Source of the DNA: Bacteroidales bacterium UBA4360
GTDB taxonomy: Bacteria > Bacteroidota > Bacteroidia > Bacteroidales > UBA932
Reading direction: 5' to 3'
NCBI GenBank assembly: GCA_002393945.1
Contig: DGSO01000028.1
Span: 23,338 to 87,337, forward strand
Length of the DNA stretch: 64,000 nt
Made by a program: the position numbers and the translations under genes. This document shows, piece after piece, positions 23,536-31,575 of this stretch. The stretch's first letter is position 1. Every line of letters starts with the position of its first letter. Under the pieces are notes generated by a model. The model made no database searches. It saw only the letters and a list, made by a program, of their open reading frames with translations, and had not been told where the DNA came from.

Positions 23536-23928
23536 CTACTTCAAATCGCCAAGTTCTCCGTCTTCAACGGAGCCGAACCATCTGGTCAGACGGGCCTTGG
23601 CCCTGGCTTTTATTTCAGGCGTCACAGCCTTTGCAACATATACCACTGCGGCAAGAAGGGCGGCCCAGTCATCGGCATAACCGATGGCGGGGAGAAGGTC
23701 CGGGAGGATGTCGGCAGGGAGGATGAAGTAGCCCAGTGCGCCGGCGATGACGGCCCTGTACTTGGCCGGCGTGGCCTTGTCTACGAGGACTTCATACAGC
23801 ACGAGCGAGTAGTAAACCATCTTTACACCCACTTTGCGAGCTATTTTGCCGAGTTTCTTCCAGTAGTTGTCCTCGTTGTAGTGCTGCCGATACTCTGTAA
23901 GATTGTCTGAAGAGAAGTCGTTTTTCAT
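23536..23928 (-). CDS. YkvA-family (DUF1232) membrane protein
   Basis: The 130-residue protein carries the DUF1232 signature YFILPADILPDLLPAIGYAD followed by DWAALLAAVVYV (about 75-110), after a basic, aromatic N-terminal half (KLGKIARKVGVKMVYYSLVLYEVLVD). Such proteins are small membrane proteins of unknown role. It is divergent from ispF, with 49 bp between the starts. Confidence 0.85.
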   Translation of the reverse strand: MKNDFSSDNLTEYRQHYNEDNYWKKLGKIARKVGVKMVYYSLVLYEVLVDKATPAKYRAVIAGALGYFILPADILPDLLPAIGYADDWAALLAAVVYVAKAVTPEIKARAKARLTRWFGSVEDGELGDLK

Positions 23929-23953
23929 AATGACAAAATTACCTGTTTTTAGC

Positions 23954-23961
23954 TATCTTTG
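23954..23961 (+). promoter_or_regulatory. -7 promoter box of ispF
   Basis: TATCTTTG lies 16 nt before the ATG at 23978 and inside a longer frame from 23903, so it fixes the ispF start. Confidence 0.6.
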
Positions 23962-23977
23962 CAAAAACTGTACTTAT

Positions 23978-24454
23978 ATGGATATAAGAACCGGAAACGG
24001 CTTTGATGTTCACGCTTTGGCCCCCGGCCTGCCAATGTGGCTGGGCGGAATAAGAATCCCCTCCGAAAACGGCTTTGTAGCCCACTCGGACGGGGATGTC
24101 GCAATCCACGCCCTCTGCGATGCGCTTCTCGGATGCCTTGCACTTGGGGATATCGGCCATCTGTTTCCCGACACTTCAGACGAGTGGAAGGGGGTCGACA
24201 GCAAGATCCTCCTTGCAAAGGTGGTGGCCCTGGTGCATGAAAAAGGCTACAAAGTGGGCAACGTGGATATTACCATTGCGCTCCAAAAGCCCAAGCTGGC
24301 GCCGCATATTGCCGCAATGCGCGAATGCCTCGCCGGGATTCTGGGCGTCGCTTTGGACCGCGTTTCCGTGAAGGCCACAACAACCGAGCGCCTTGGCTTC
24401 GTGGGCAGGGAAGAGGGCTGCGCCGTATGGGCCAATGCTATTATTTTTTATTAA
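23978..24454 (+). CDS. ispF: 2-C-methyl-D-erythritol 2,4-cyclodiphosphate synthase
   Basis: The 158-residue enzyme of the MEP isoprenoid pathway converts CDP-ME 2-phosphate to MEcPP. Metal ligands D10 and H12 lie in GNGFDVHAL. Further family motifs are SDGDVAIHALCDALLGCLALGDIGHLFPD, DITIALQKPKLAPHI and VSVKATTTERLGFVGREEGCA. Length and start match the family. The next gene starts 9 nt downstream from its own -7 box. Confidence 0.96.
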   Translation: MDIRTGNGFDVHALAPGLPMWLGGIRIPSENGFVAHSDGDVAIHALCDALLGCLALGDIGHLFPDTSDEWKGVDSKILLAKVVALVHEKGYKVGNVDITIALQKPKLAPHIAAMRECLAGILGVALDRVSVKATTTERLGFVGREEGCAVWANAIIFY

Positions 24455-24459
24455 CTTTG
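24452..24459 (+). promoter_or_regulatory. -7 promoter box, leaderless
   Basis: TAACTTTG overlaps the ispF stop codon and ends 4 nt before the ATG at 24464, so the transcript would begin at or next to the start codon. Confidence 0.55.
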
Positions 24460-24463
24460 CACT

Positions 24464-24772
24464 ATGGCAGGATTCAATTTCGGGTTCTTCGGGAACCAGG
24501 AGCACAGGGTGTTCAATTACAAGCCCCGGTACTATGACCCGGAGGAGGAAAAGCGCCGGCAGATGTTCGGTGACGTCGACGGCACAAATGAGGAAGCCGC
24601 CAAAAACGGCACGTATACCCCCGGGAGCAGCCTGAGGGGCGCTTTCCGCAATGGCAATTACCAGAAAACCCGCTCCTCCATGGGCAAGATCCATGGCATC
24701 ATCACCATCATCACGCTGCTTCTGATTGCCGCGGTGCTGGTGTTTTTCACGAAGTTTTTTGAACTGCTGTAG
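24464..24772 (+). CDS. Small membrane-anchored protein upstream of mutL (102 aa)
   Basis: The 102-residue product has an aromatic N-terminus (MAGFNFGFFGNQEHRVFNYK, PRYYDPEEEKRRQMFG), a polar middle, and one C-terminal membrane helix (GIITIITLLLIAAVLVFFTKFF, about 78-99). It is likely a tail-anchored inner-membrane protein. No function is known. Confidence 0.72.
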   Translation: MAGFNFGFFGNQEHRVFNYKPRYYDPEEEKRRQMFGDVDGTNEEAAKNGTYTPGSSLRGAFRNGNYQKTRSSMGKIHGIITIITLLLIAAVLVFFTKFFELL

Positions 24773-24773
24773 A

Positions 24774-24840
24774 GATTTCTCGACTTCGCTCGAAATGACA
24801 AAAGGGCGCTCGAAATGACAAAAGGGTGCTCGAAATGACA
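24774..24840. repeat. Short tandem repeat with CTTCG palindrome
   Basis: Three direct copies of GCTCGAAATGACAAAAGGG (period 20 bp, last copy partial) run from about 24788 to 24840, following a TCTCGACTTCGCTCGA palindrome. This resembles the dispersed 'cgacttcgctcgaaatgaca' repeats found between genes in many bacterial genomes. It ends 5 bp before the mutL ATG. Confidence 0.7.
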
Positions 24841-24845
24841 GGAAA

Positions 24846-26630
24846 ATGGAATTAAGGATACTTCCAAAGAATATTGCCGACATGATTGCCGCCGGTGAGG
24901 TGGTGCAGAGGCCGGCTTCGGTGGTGAAGGAGCTTATGGAGAATGCCGTGGACGCCGGCGCAACCGACGTCAAGGTCATTATCCTGGACGCCGGGCGTAC
25001 GCTCATACAGGTTATCGACAACGGCTGCGGCATGACCCCGGATGACGCCGTCCTTTGCTTCGAGCGCCATGCAACCTCAAAGCTTGCAAGCGTCGAAGAC
25101 CTTCACAACATCACCAACTTCGGTTTCCGCGGAGAGGCCCTCGCCTCAATCGCCGCCGTTGCCGATGTCACCCTGCGCACCCGCCGTCAGGACGCCGAAC
25201 TCGGCGTGGAAGTGACATTCTCCGGAAGCGAGCACACTGGGACAAAGGAAGTATCGGCACCTGCGGGAAGCAATTTCGCGGTGAGAAACCTGTTCTACAA
25301 CATCCCCGCAAGGCGAAAGTTCCTGAAGAGCGACACGGTTGAATTCCGCCATATCGTGGAGGAGTTCCAGAGGGTGGCGCTCACCCGTCCGGACGTTGCC
25401 TTCACCCTCACCCACAACGGCAAGGACATCCACGTGGTGAAGCCGGGCCGCTCGCACAAGTTCCGCATCCAGGACCTTCTGGGCGCATCGGTGGTGGGTG
25501 AAATCATGGACATATCGGCAGAAACGTCCATCGGCACGCTTAACGGATATGTGGGAAGACCGGAAAGCGCGAAGAAAACGCTGGGGAACCAGTTCTTCTT
25601 CGTGAACGGCAGGTATTTCCGCAGCCCTTACCTGCACAAGGCGGTGATGAAGGCCTATGAGAACCTGGTTCCGGAAGGCGTCACCCCGTCGTACTTCATC
25701 TTCCTGGAAGTGGACCCTGCAACGCTTGACGTGAACATCCACCCCACCAAGACGGAAATAAAGTTCATGGAAGAGCAGATGCTGTTCCAGACCATATACG
25801 GCGCTGTGCGCGAGGCCCTTGGCCGTGCAGGCGCAGGCGGTGGCATCGACTTCGACAACCCCGAGGCCCGCGAGATGCCGCTGCCGGGAAGGAGCTTCCA
25901 GGAGTATCGGCCCGCAAGCATCCCTTCAGAGGGGGCCGATTTCACCTACAATCCCTTTGACCCGGTAGAGGACTTCGTTCCACAGGCGCAGCCATTCAAG
26001 GACTACGCCTCCCATGTGGACAAGCACGAAAACTACGGAGCCCTGTTCGAGGAAAGGACTCTTCCCGCAACGCAGATACTCGTCGTCCAGGGTAAATATA
26101 TCATTACGCAAAGCGCCTCCGGACTCATGCTGGTGCATATCAGAAGGGCGCAGGAGAGGCTCCTCTACCAGCGTTTCTACAAGGCGCTTACGGCAGAGGC
26201 GCACGTAACCCAGACCGCCCTCTTCCCCGTTCAGGTGAACGTGGGAACCACGGGCAGGCTGGTGTTTGACGAGAACGCCCTCCTTCTGGAGAAGCTGGGC
26301 TTTGACATCGCCCCTTTCGGCAACGATGTCGTTGTGGTAAACGGCGTGCCGGAGGGCTTTTCGGCCGAACCCGGCAAGGCGGAAGAAACCGTACGGGAGA
26401 TTCTCCGCGTGCTGTCCGAGGACAAGACCGCCCTTCCCGGCATCATGGAACAGACTATGGCAGAGAAGTTTGCGGCAGTGGGGGCGGCATCGGCACCGAA
26501 GATAAGTTCGCCCATCGAAGCGCAGAGGCTGCTGGACGCGCTCTTGCAGGGGGAGAACCCCGAATTCACCCCCTCCGGAAGGAAAATCATAAGCATAGTC
26601 CCGCTGGAGGATGTAGAAACACGTTTTTAA
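24846..26630 (+). CDS. mutL: DNA mismatch repair protein MutL
   Basis: The 594-residue protein has the GHKL ATPase N-terminus (ADMIAAGEVVQRPASVVKEL, VIDNGCGM, FERHATSKL, TNFGFRGEALASIA) and transducer domain (GNQFFFVNGRYFRSPYL, DVNIHPTKTEIKF). A C-terminal dimerisation domain spans about 400-594. The C-terminal endonuclease motif DQHAxxExxxxE reads HIRRAQERLLYQ, and the CPHGRP-like motif reads TPSGRK, so metal-dependent nicking activity is unlikely. It is followed without a gap by the rhomboid gene. Confidence 0.95.
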   Translation: MELRILPKNIADMIAAGEVVQRPASVVKELMENAVDAGATDVKVIILDAGRTLIQVIDNGCGMTPDDAVLCFERHATSKLASVEDLHNITNFGFRGEALASIAAVADVTLRTRRQDAELGVEVTFSGSEHTGTKEVSAPAGSNFAVRNLFYNIPARRKFLKSDTVEFRHIVEEFQRVALTRPDVAFTLTHNGKDIHVVKPGRSHKFRIQDLLGASVVGEIMDISAETSIGTLNGYVGRPESAKKTLGNQFFFVNGRYFRSPYLHKAVMKAYENLVPEGVTPSYFIFLEVDPATLDVNIHPTKTEIKFMEEQMLFQTIYGAVREALGRAGAGGGIDFDNPEAREMPLPGRSFQEYRPASIPSEGADFTYNPFDPVEDFVPQAQPFKDYASHVDKHENYGALFEERTLPATQILVVQGKYIITQSASGLMLVHIRRAQERLLYQRFYKALTAEAHVTQTALFPVQVNVGTTGRLVFDENALLLEKLGFDIAPFGNDVVVVNGVPEGFSAEPGKAEETVREILRVLSEDKTALPGIMEQTMAEKFAAVGAASAPKISSPIEAQRLLDALLQGENPEFTPSGRKIISIVPLEDVETRF

Positions 26631-27278
26631 ATGGCTAATTTTCTGGACAATATCCCGGTTGTAACCCGCAACCTCCTATATCTGAACGTAATCATGTTCG
26701 TGGCGTCCCTCATCAATCCGGACTTCATGAACAGCACCTTTGCGATGGCGTTTCCGCTTGCCGACGGCTTCCGCTGGTGGCAGCCTGTGACGCACATGTT
26801 CATGCATGCCAACTTCATGCATATCTTCTTCAACATGTACTCGCTGGTGATGTTCGGAATGGTGGTAGAAAGGGCGCTGGGAACGCGTGATTTCATTATT
26901 TTCTACCTCATTACGGGCTTCGGCGCGGTGCTTCTGCACTTTGGGGTGGAGTATCTTCAGGCACAGGCGCTCCTCCAGGCAAATCCCGGGGTGCCTGCAC
27001 AGGCCATCTACAATTACATGCCCAGCGTGATGGGAGCCTCCGGCGCGGTCTACGGCGTACTGGTGGGCTTTGCAATGCTCTATCCAAGCGCCAGGCTCAC
27101 CCTCATTTTCCCGCCCATAACGCTGGATGCAAAGTGGTGGGTGATAATCTTCATCGGCATAGAACTTCTGACCGGAATTACGGGCACGCAGATGGGTGTG
27201 GCGCATTTCGCACACCTTGGAGGAGCGCTCTTCGGCTGGCTTCTCATCAAGCGCTGGAAAAGGAAAGGTTCGCTTTAA
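26631..27278 (+). CDS. Rhomboid-family intramembrane serine protease
   Basis: The 215-residue membrane protein has six predicted helices. The catalytic Ser is in GASGAVYG (about residue 138), and the catalytic His in AHFAHLGGALFGWLL near the C-terminus. The WQPVTHMFMHANFMHIFFNM segment is the conserved rhomboid helix-2 motif. The ATG directly follows the mutL stop and the exonuclease-like gene directly follows it, so the three are an operon. Confidence 0.94.
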   Translation: MANFLDNIPVVTRNLLYLNVIMFVASLINPDFMNSTFAMAFPLADGFRWWQPVTHMFMHANFMHIFFNMYSLVMFGMVVERALGTRDFIIFYLITGFGAVLLHFGVEYLQAQALLQANPGVPAQAIYNYMPSVMGASGAVYGVLVGFAMLYPSARLTLIFPPITLDAKWWVIIFIGIELLTGITGTQMGVAHFAHLGGALFGWLLIKRWKRKGSL

Positions 27279-28343
27279 ATGGCAGAGAGGAAAAAGAGGC
27301 ACTGGCTGTCAAGGCTGTCGTTCGGAAGTGTGGCGTTCACGGTTTCGGTACTGCTCTTCCTGGGATATCTGTCCGTCATAGTGGACCCTGCCAAGGCCTG
27401 GTTCTTCACGCTGTTCGGACTGCTTTATCCGGTGGTCTTCCCTATAGCGGCCATCCTGTTTATATGGGCCCTCATGAGGCGCTCCCACACAAGGGGGCTG
27501 CTGCTGGCGGCGCTTCTGCCGTCCCTTCTCTTCTTCGGCCGGTTCTACCAGTTCAAAGGCCCCTCGGACGAGGCCGAGCCCACCCTTAAAGTGGTATCCT
27601 ACAACGTCGGCGTTTTTGCCCACGGGCATCTGAAAGACCGACTCGCCCTTGCCGATTCCACCGCCCGCTACCTCCGCACCCTCGATGCCGACATAATCTG
27701 CCTCCAGGAGTTCTGGCTGCCCAATTCCGAATCTCCCGACAAGTGGATCCGGAAGCATTTCCCCGGATACGGCTTCGAGTATTACGTTTATACCGGGAAG
27801 AGCGGACGCTTCGGCAATCTAACCCTGAGCCGGCTTCCCCTGGTCGGAAAGGGAAAGAACACCTTCGAACATTCCACAAATCTGGCCCTGTATACCGATG
27901 TCGGCCTGCCGAGCGGCGTCCTGCGCCTGTACAACTGCCATTTTGAAAGCTACAACATCTCCGTCGCCGGACTCGTGAAAAAGGACGGCGCCGTGGAAGA
28001 GGCCGAGGCTAAGATGAAGCGCTCCATAACGGAAAGGCCCCGCCAGGTGGCCGAAGTCCTTCGGGGGATGGACGCCGCGCCCATGCACTCTATAGCGCTC
28101 GGAGACTTCAACGACACACCCCTTTCGTATACATACACCCGCCTTCACCGTGGACGCAGGGACTCCTTCGTACAGGCCGGAAAAGGCTTTGGAGCAACCT
28201 ACAGCACGCTTTGGCCACTGCTTCGCATCGATTACATCCTGTGTCCTCCGGAGCTTGAGGCCGTGTCCTACAAGGTGGAAAAAGTACCATATTCAGACCA
28301 TTATCCAGTAATTGCAGAATACCATGAGAGACATTCTGAGTGA
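27279..28343 (+). CDS. Membrane-anchored endonuclease/exonuclease/phosphatase-family protein
   Basis: The 354-residue protein has three N-terminal membrane helices (about 17-95) then an EEP domain: VVSYNVGVF, DIICLQEFW (metal-binding Glu), NCHFES, ALGDFNDTP, RIDYILCPP and YSDHYPV with the catalytic His. The fold includes phosphodiesterases and nucleases; the substrate is unknown. The C-terminus overlaps the tsaC start by 20 nt. Confidence 0.88.
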   Translation: MAERKKRHWLSRLSFGSVAFTVSVLLFLGYLSVIVDPAKAWFFTLFGLLYPVVFPIAAILFIWALMRRSHTRGLLLAALLPSLLFFGRFYQFKGPSDEAEPTLKVVSYNVGVFAHGHLKDRLALADSTARYLRTLDADIICLQEFWLPNSESPDKWIRKHFPGYGFEYYVYTGKSGRFGNLTLSRLPLVGKGKNTFEHSTNLALYTDVGLPSGVLRLYNCHFESYNISVAGLVKKDGAVEEAEAKMKRSITERPRQVAEVLRGMDAAPMHSIALGDFNDTPLSYTYTRLHRGRRDSFVQAGKGFGATYSTLWPLLRIDYILCPPELEAVSYKVEKVPYSDHYPVIAEYHERHSE

Positions 28344-28920
28344 AGCACTTGAAGTGCTGCGCAGTGGCGGCACCATCCTATATCCCACAGACACCGTATG
28401 GGGCCTTGGCTGCGACGCCACCAATCCCGCCGCAGTGGCACGCATCTATGAAATCAAACAGCGCTCGGACTCCAAGTCGCTGGTGCTCCTGGCATCAGAC
28501 CTGGACATGGTTGCAAAGTATGTCAAGGAAGTGCCGTCCATAGCTGTAGACCTCGTGGAGGTGAATGACGCGCCGATGACCATCATCTATCCCGGCGCCA
28601 TTGCCGGTGAGCCGGAATCCGCCGGAGACCGCTGGCACCTGGCACACAACACCGTGGCGGAAGATGGCTCGGTGGGTATGCGCATTCCCATGATGCAGTG
28701 GTGCAAGGACCTCGTATTCAAGCTCGGAAGGCCCATTGTGAGCACATCGGCAAACATTTCGGGCGAGCCCACGCCGAAGCGTTTTTCGGAGATTCCGCAG
28801 GCTATAAAGGATGCGGTAGACTTCGTGGTTCCGCCGTCGGTAGACAAAGACTCCACCGGAAAGGCCTCGCAGATTCTCAAGGTTGGCCTCCGGGGAGAGA
28901 TTGAAATTATCCGGAAGTAG
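28324..28920 (+). CDS. tsaC: L-threonylcarbamoyladenylate synthase (TsaC/YrdC/Sua5 family)
   Basis: The 198-residue protein has the YrdC fold: GGTILYPTDTVWGLGCDATN, IYEIKQRSDSKSLVLL, PGAIAGEPESAG, VGMRIPM and VSTSANISGEPTP. It makes the threonylcarbamoyl-AMP used for t6A37 modification of tRNA. The ATG at 28324 is chosen over a TTG at 28312. The stop abuts the stop of the convergent peptidase gene. Confidence 0.93.
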   Translation: MRDILSEALEVLRSGGTILYPTDTVWGLGCDATNPAAVARIYEIKQRSDSKSLVLLASDLDMVAKYVKEVPSIAVDLVEVNDAPMTIIYPGAIAGEPESAGDRWHLAHNTVAEDGSVGMRIPMMQWCKDLVFKLGRPIVSTSANISGEPTPKRFSEIPQAIKDAVDFVVPPSVDKDSTGKASQILKVGLRGEIEIIRK

Positions 28921-30318
28921 TTACTTCGCCATTGCGGCTTCTACGTCGTCCGGGGCGATGGGAAGACGTTTGTGGCCAAGACGGCGGGCTCCGTTTTCCG
29001 TGACAAGGACGTCATCCTCAAGGCGGATGCCGCCAAAGTCATAGTACTCTTCCAGCTTGGCGTAGTTCACGAAGTCCTTGCCAAGGCCTTCCTTCTTGAA
29101 CTTTTCGATGAGTGCCGGGATGAAGTAGATGCCGGGTTCGTCGGTGATGACGTGGCCGGGGCGCAGGCGGCGTGCCATGCGCAGGGAGCCAAGGCCCAGC
29201 TGCTTTGCACGCTTCTGGTCCGGATCGTAACCAACGAGGTTTTCTCCGAGGTCTTCCATGTCGTGAACGTCAAGGCCCATGTTGTGGCCGAGGCCGTGGG
29301 GCTGGAAGAGACCGGCGATGCCTTCTGCCACCATTTCGTCAAGGTCTCCCTTCACGATTCCAAGGGCGGAAAGGCCTTCCAGCATCTTGCGGGCCGTAGC
29401 CAGGTGGACTTCACGGTAGGTGATGCCGGGCTTGGTAAGGGAGAAGGCGTGCTCGTTGCACTCGTAGACTATCCGGTAGATTTCACGCTGCTTTGCAGTG
29501 AACTTTCCGGCGGTGGGATATGTACGTGTAAAGTCTGAAGCATAGTGGCTGTTCGCCTCCACGCCGGCGTCGATTACCATGAGCTTTCCGGGCTCTACAA
29601 TCTTGTCGTGCAGATGGTTGTGAAGCGTTTCTCCGTGCTGGGTGAGGATGGTGGGGAAGGATACGCCCCAGCCCTTTGCAAGGGCCACGGCTTCCATCTT
29701 GCCCACTATTTCCTGCTCCACGATGCCTGGAACTATGGAATCCCTTGCTACGGAATGCATCTCGTAGCCAAGGTCGCAGGCGGCGTCAATGGCCTCTATT
29801 TCAATTGCTTCCTTTATGAGCCTCTGGGAGATGACAACCTCTGTGAGCGGCTTTGAAACGTACTTGTCTATGCGGGCGCGGTGCATGAGCTCCATGAGCT
29901 TTAGCGTGTTGTAATAACGCGAAGGAGCAAGGTAGTGGATGTCCCTTCCGGCCTTGAATGCGGCTGTTACGGCTGCGTCCAATGCGCCATATGGAGCTGT
30001 CTTTTTGACACCCGCCTTGAGAGCGAGGGAGGCGATGGTGGGCTGGGGGCCCATCCAGATGATATCGTCGATTTCGACGTCATCGGCAAAGATGGTCTCC
30101 TCTCCTGTGTCTATGTCAAGGATGGCGGCGTAAAGCGGTGCGTCCAGGCCGAAATAATACAGCCAGGTGCTGTCCTGACGCCATTTATAGCAATTGTCCT
30201 TATACTGGGCGGGAGCCTCTGCGTTGCCTATGAATAGGATGATTCCGCTCTGTGATGCTTCTCTCATTTTCTGCAGCAGCGTGCTGCGCCTTCTCGAATA
30301 TACTTCCTGAGCAAACAT
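28921..30318 (-). CDS. pepP: M24-family aminopeptidase P (Xaa-Pro)
   Basis: The 465-residue protein has an AMP_N-type N-terminal domain (about 1-150) and an M24 pita-bread domain. The metal ligands are recognisable: two Asp (VIDAGVE, SDFTRTYP), His in QPHGLGHNMGLDVHD, Glu in VITDEPGIYF and Glu in GGIRLEDDVLV. It removes N-terminal residues before proline. It is divergent from the DUF456 gene. Confidence 0.92.
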   Translation of the reverse strand: MFAQEVYSRRRSTLLQKMREASQSGIILFIGNAEAPAQYKDNCYKWRQDSTWLYYFGLDAPLYAAILDIDTGEETIFADDVEIDDIIWMGPQPTIASLALKAGVKKTAPYGALDAAVTAAFKAGRDIHYLAPSRYYNTLKLMELMHRARIDKYVSKPLTEVVISQRLIKEAIEIEAIDAACDLGYEMHSVARDSIVPGIVEQEIVGKMEAVALAKGWGVSFPTILTQHGETLHNHLHDKIVEPGKLMVIDAGVEANSHYASDFTRTYPTAGKFTAKQREIYRIVYECNEHAFSLTKPGITYREVHLATARKMLEGLSALGIVKGDLDEMVAEGIAGLFQPHGLGHNMGLDVHDMEDLGENLVGYDPDQKRAKQLGLGSLRMARRLRPGHVITDEPGIYFIPALIEKFKKEGLGKDFVNYAKLEEYYDFGGIRLEDDVLVTENGARRLGHKRLPIAPDDVEAAMAK

Positions 30319-30331
30319 ATGTGGTACGTGT

Positions 30332-30362
30332 TTTGTTTTCCCAAATATAATGAATATTTTTG
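30332..30362 (+). promoter_or_regulatory. Consensus promoter of the DUF456/comF operon, leaderless
   Basis: TTTG (30332-30335) and TATTTTTG (30355-30362) are exactly 19 nt apart. The ATG at 30367 begins 5 nt after the box. A longer frame from 30319 would include the promoter, so it is rejected. Confidence 0.75.
30342..30349 (-). promoter_or_regulatory. -7 promoter box of the peptidase P gene
   Basis: TATATTTG on the minus strand, 23 nt before the ATG at 30318. It lies inside the spacer of the divergent promoter on the other strand, so the two probably compete. Confidence 0.6.
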
Positions 30363-30366
30363 GCCT

Positions 30367-30861
30367 ATGGAAACTTTTATCGCAGTAGTTGCCATCATAC
30401 TTGGCATAGTTGGAATAATTGGAAGTGTGGCGCCCGGCCTGCCCGGACCGCCCCTCAGCTGGCTTGCCATGCTGTTTATCTACGCTTGGGGCGCCGGAAC
30501 CAACGGCGCCGGAGAGCCCCTCAGCCTTACCTTGCTGCTTGTATGGCTCGGCATAGTGATAGTTGTGTCTGTCCTTGACTACGTGGTCCCTGCATATTTC
30601 ACAAAGCTCACCGGAGGTTCAAAGTACGGCAGCTGGGGAGCAATCGCCGGCCTGTTCGTGGGCCTTCTGGTTCCTCCAATCGGAATGATAGTGGGCTCCC
30701 TCCTTGGTGCCTTCATCGGCGAACTCATCTTCGCTTCCAAACCGCCGGCAGACTCCGTGAAATCGGCTTTCGGAGCCTTTATCGGTTTCATGTTCGGAAC
30801 CGGACTCAAACTCATTACAGCAGCGGTAATGATGTTCTACATAGTCATTTACGCTTTCTAA
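30367..30861 (+). CDS. DUF456 membrane protein
   Basis: The 164-residue membrane protein has about four hydrophobic, Gly-rich segments (TFIAVVAIILGIVGIIGSVA, LLVWLGIVIVVSVLDYVVPA, WGAIAGLFVGLLVPPIGMIVG, FGAFIGFMFGTGLKLITAAV) and the PGLPGPPLSWLAML motif of the DUF456 family. No function is known. The comF-like gene starts on the base after its stop. Confidence 0.86.
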   Translation: METFIAVVAIILGIVGIIGSVAPGLPGPPLSWLAMLFIYAWGAGTNGAGEPLSLTLLLVWLGIVIVVSVLDYVVPAYFTKLTGGSKYGSWGAIAGLFVGLLVPPIGMIVGSLLGAFIGELIFASKPPADSVKSAFGAFIGFMFGTGLKLITAAVMMFYIVIYAF

Positions 30862-31572
30862 ATGCTAAGGGAAGCGGCAGACTTACTGATGCCCAGGGAA
30901 TGCCTGGTGTGCGGCAGGGAACTCTCCTCAAAAGAAGAGTTCCTTTGCATTTGGTGCGCCTCCGACATGCCCCTTACCTACTACTGGGAACAGCCCCACA
31001 ACCCCATGGCCGACAAGCTAAACGCCGCCCTGGAGAAGCTGGACCCTTCCACCGTGCAGTACTCCTATGCCGCCGCCCTCATGTTCTACCACGAGGACAA
31101 CCCGTACAAGAGAATTCCCCAGGCCCTGAAATACCAATACAATATTCCGGCAGGCCGATATTTCGCACACAACCTTGGCGAAAGGCTGGCAAAAGCGCCA
31201 CAGTTCAAGAACGTGGACGCTGTCATTCCTATCCCTCTTCACTGGATGCGGAAAATCCGCCGCGGCTACAACCAGGCAGAAATACTGGCTTCCGAAATTG
31301 CGAAGTCCCTTGGTGCCAGGCTGCTTCCGAAAGCCGTTTCACGCCGCCGCAGCACCGTTTCCCAGACCACCCTCGCCGCCGATGACCGCTTGAAGAACGT
31401 CTCCGGAGTATTCCAGGTACGCGAGAGGCTTGAGGGCTTCAGCCACCTTGCAATCGTCGACGACACCTTCACCACCGGCGCCACCCTTGCCGCATGCATA
31501 ACGGCAATCCGGGCCACAGTGGGCCCGGATGTGCGGATTTCAGCTGTTACGCTTTCCGTCGTGGACGATTAG
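30862..31572 (+). CDS. ComF-family phosphoribosyltransferase-like protein
   Basis: The 236-residue protein has N-terminal zinc-type CxxC pairs (CLVCGRE, CIWCASD) and a C-terminal PRTase fold with the PRPP loop HLAIVDDTFTTGATL (about 193-207), plus VIPIPLHWMRKIRRGYNQAEILA. ComF proteins take part in DNA uptake/recombination in competent bacteria; their role in Bacteroidetes is unclear. Confidence 0.9.
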   Translation: MLREAADLLMPRECLVCGRELSSKEEFLCIWCASDMPLTYYWEQPHNPMADKLNAALEKLDPSTVQYSYAAALMFYHEDNPYKRIPQALKYQYNIPAGRYFAHNLGERLAKAPQFKNVDAVIPIPLHWMRKIRRGYNQAEILASEIAKSLGARLLPKAVSRRRSTVSQTTLAADDRLKNVSGVFQVRERLEGFSHLAIVDDTFTTGATLAACITAIRATVGPDVRISAVTLSVVDD

Positions 31573-31575
31573 AGA

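Noticed and set aside
24774..24840. CRISPR-like array
   Set aside because: The units are contiguous 20-bp tandem repeats with no unique spacers and no cas genes nearby. I found no CRISPR array in the window.
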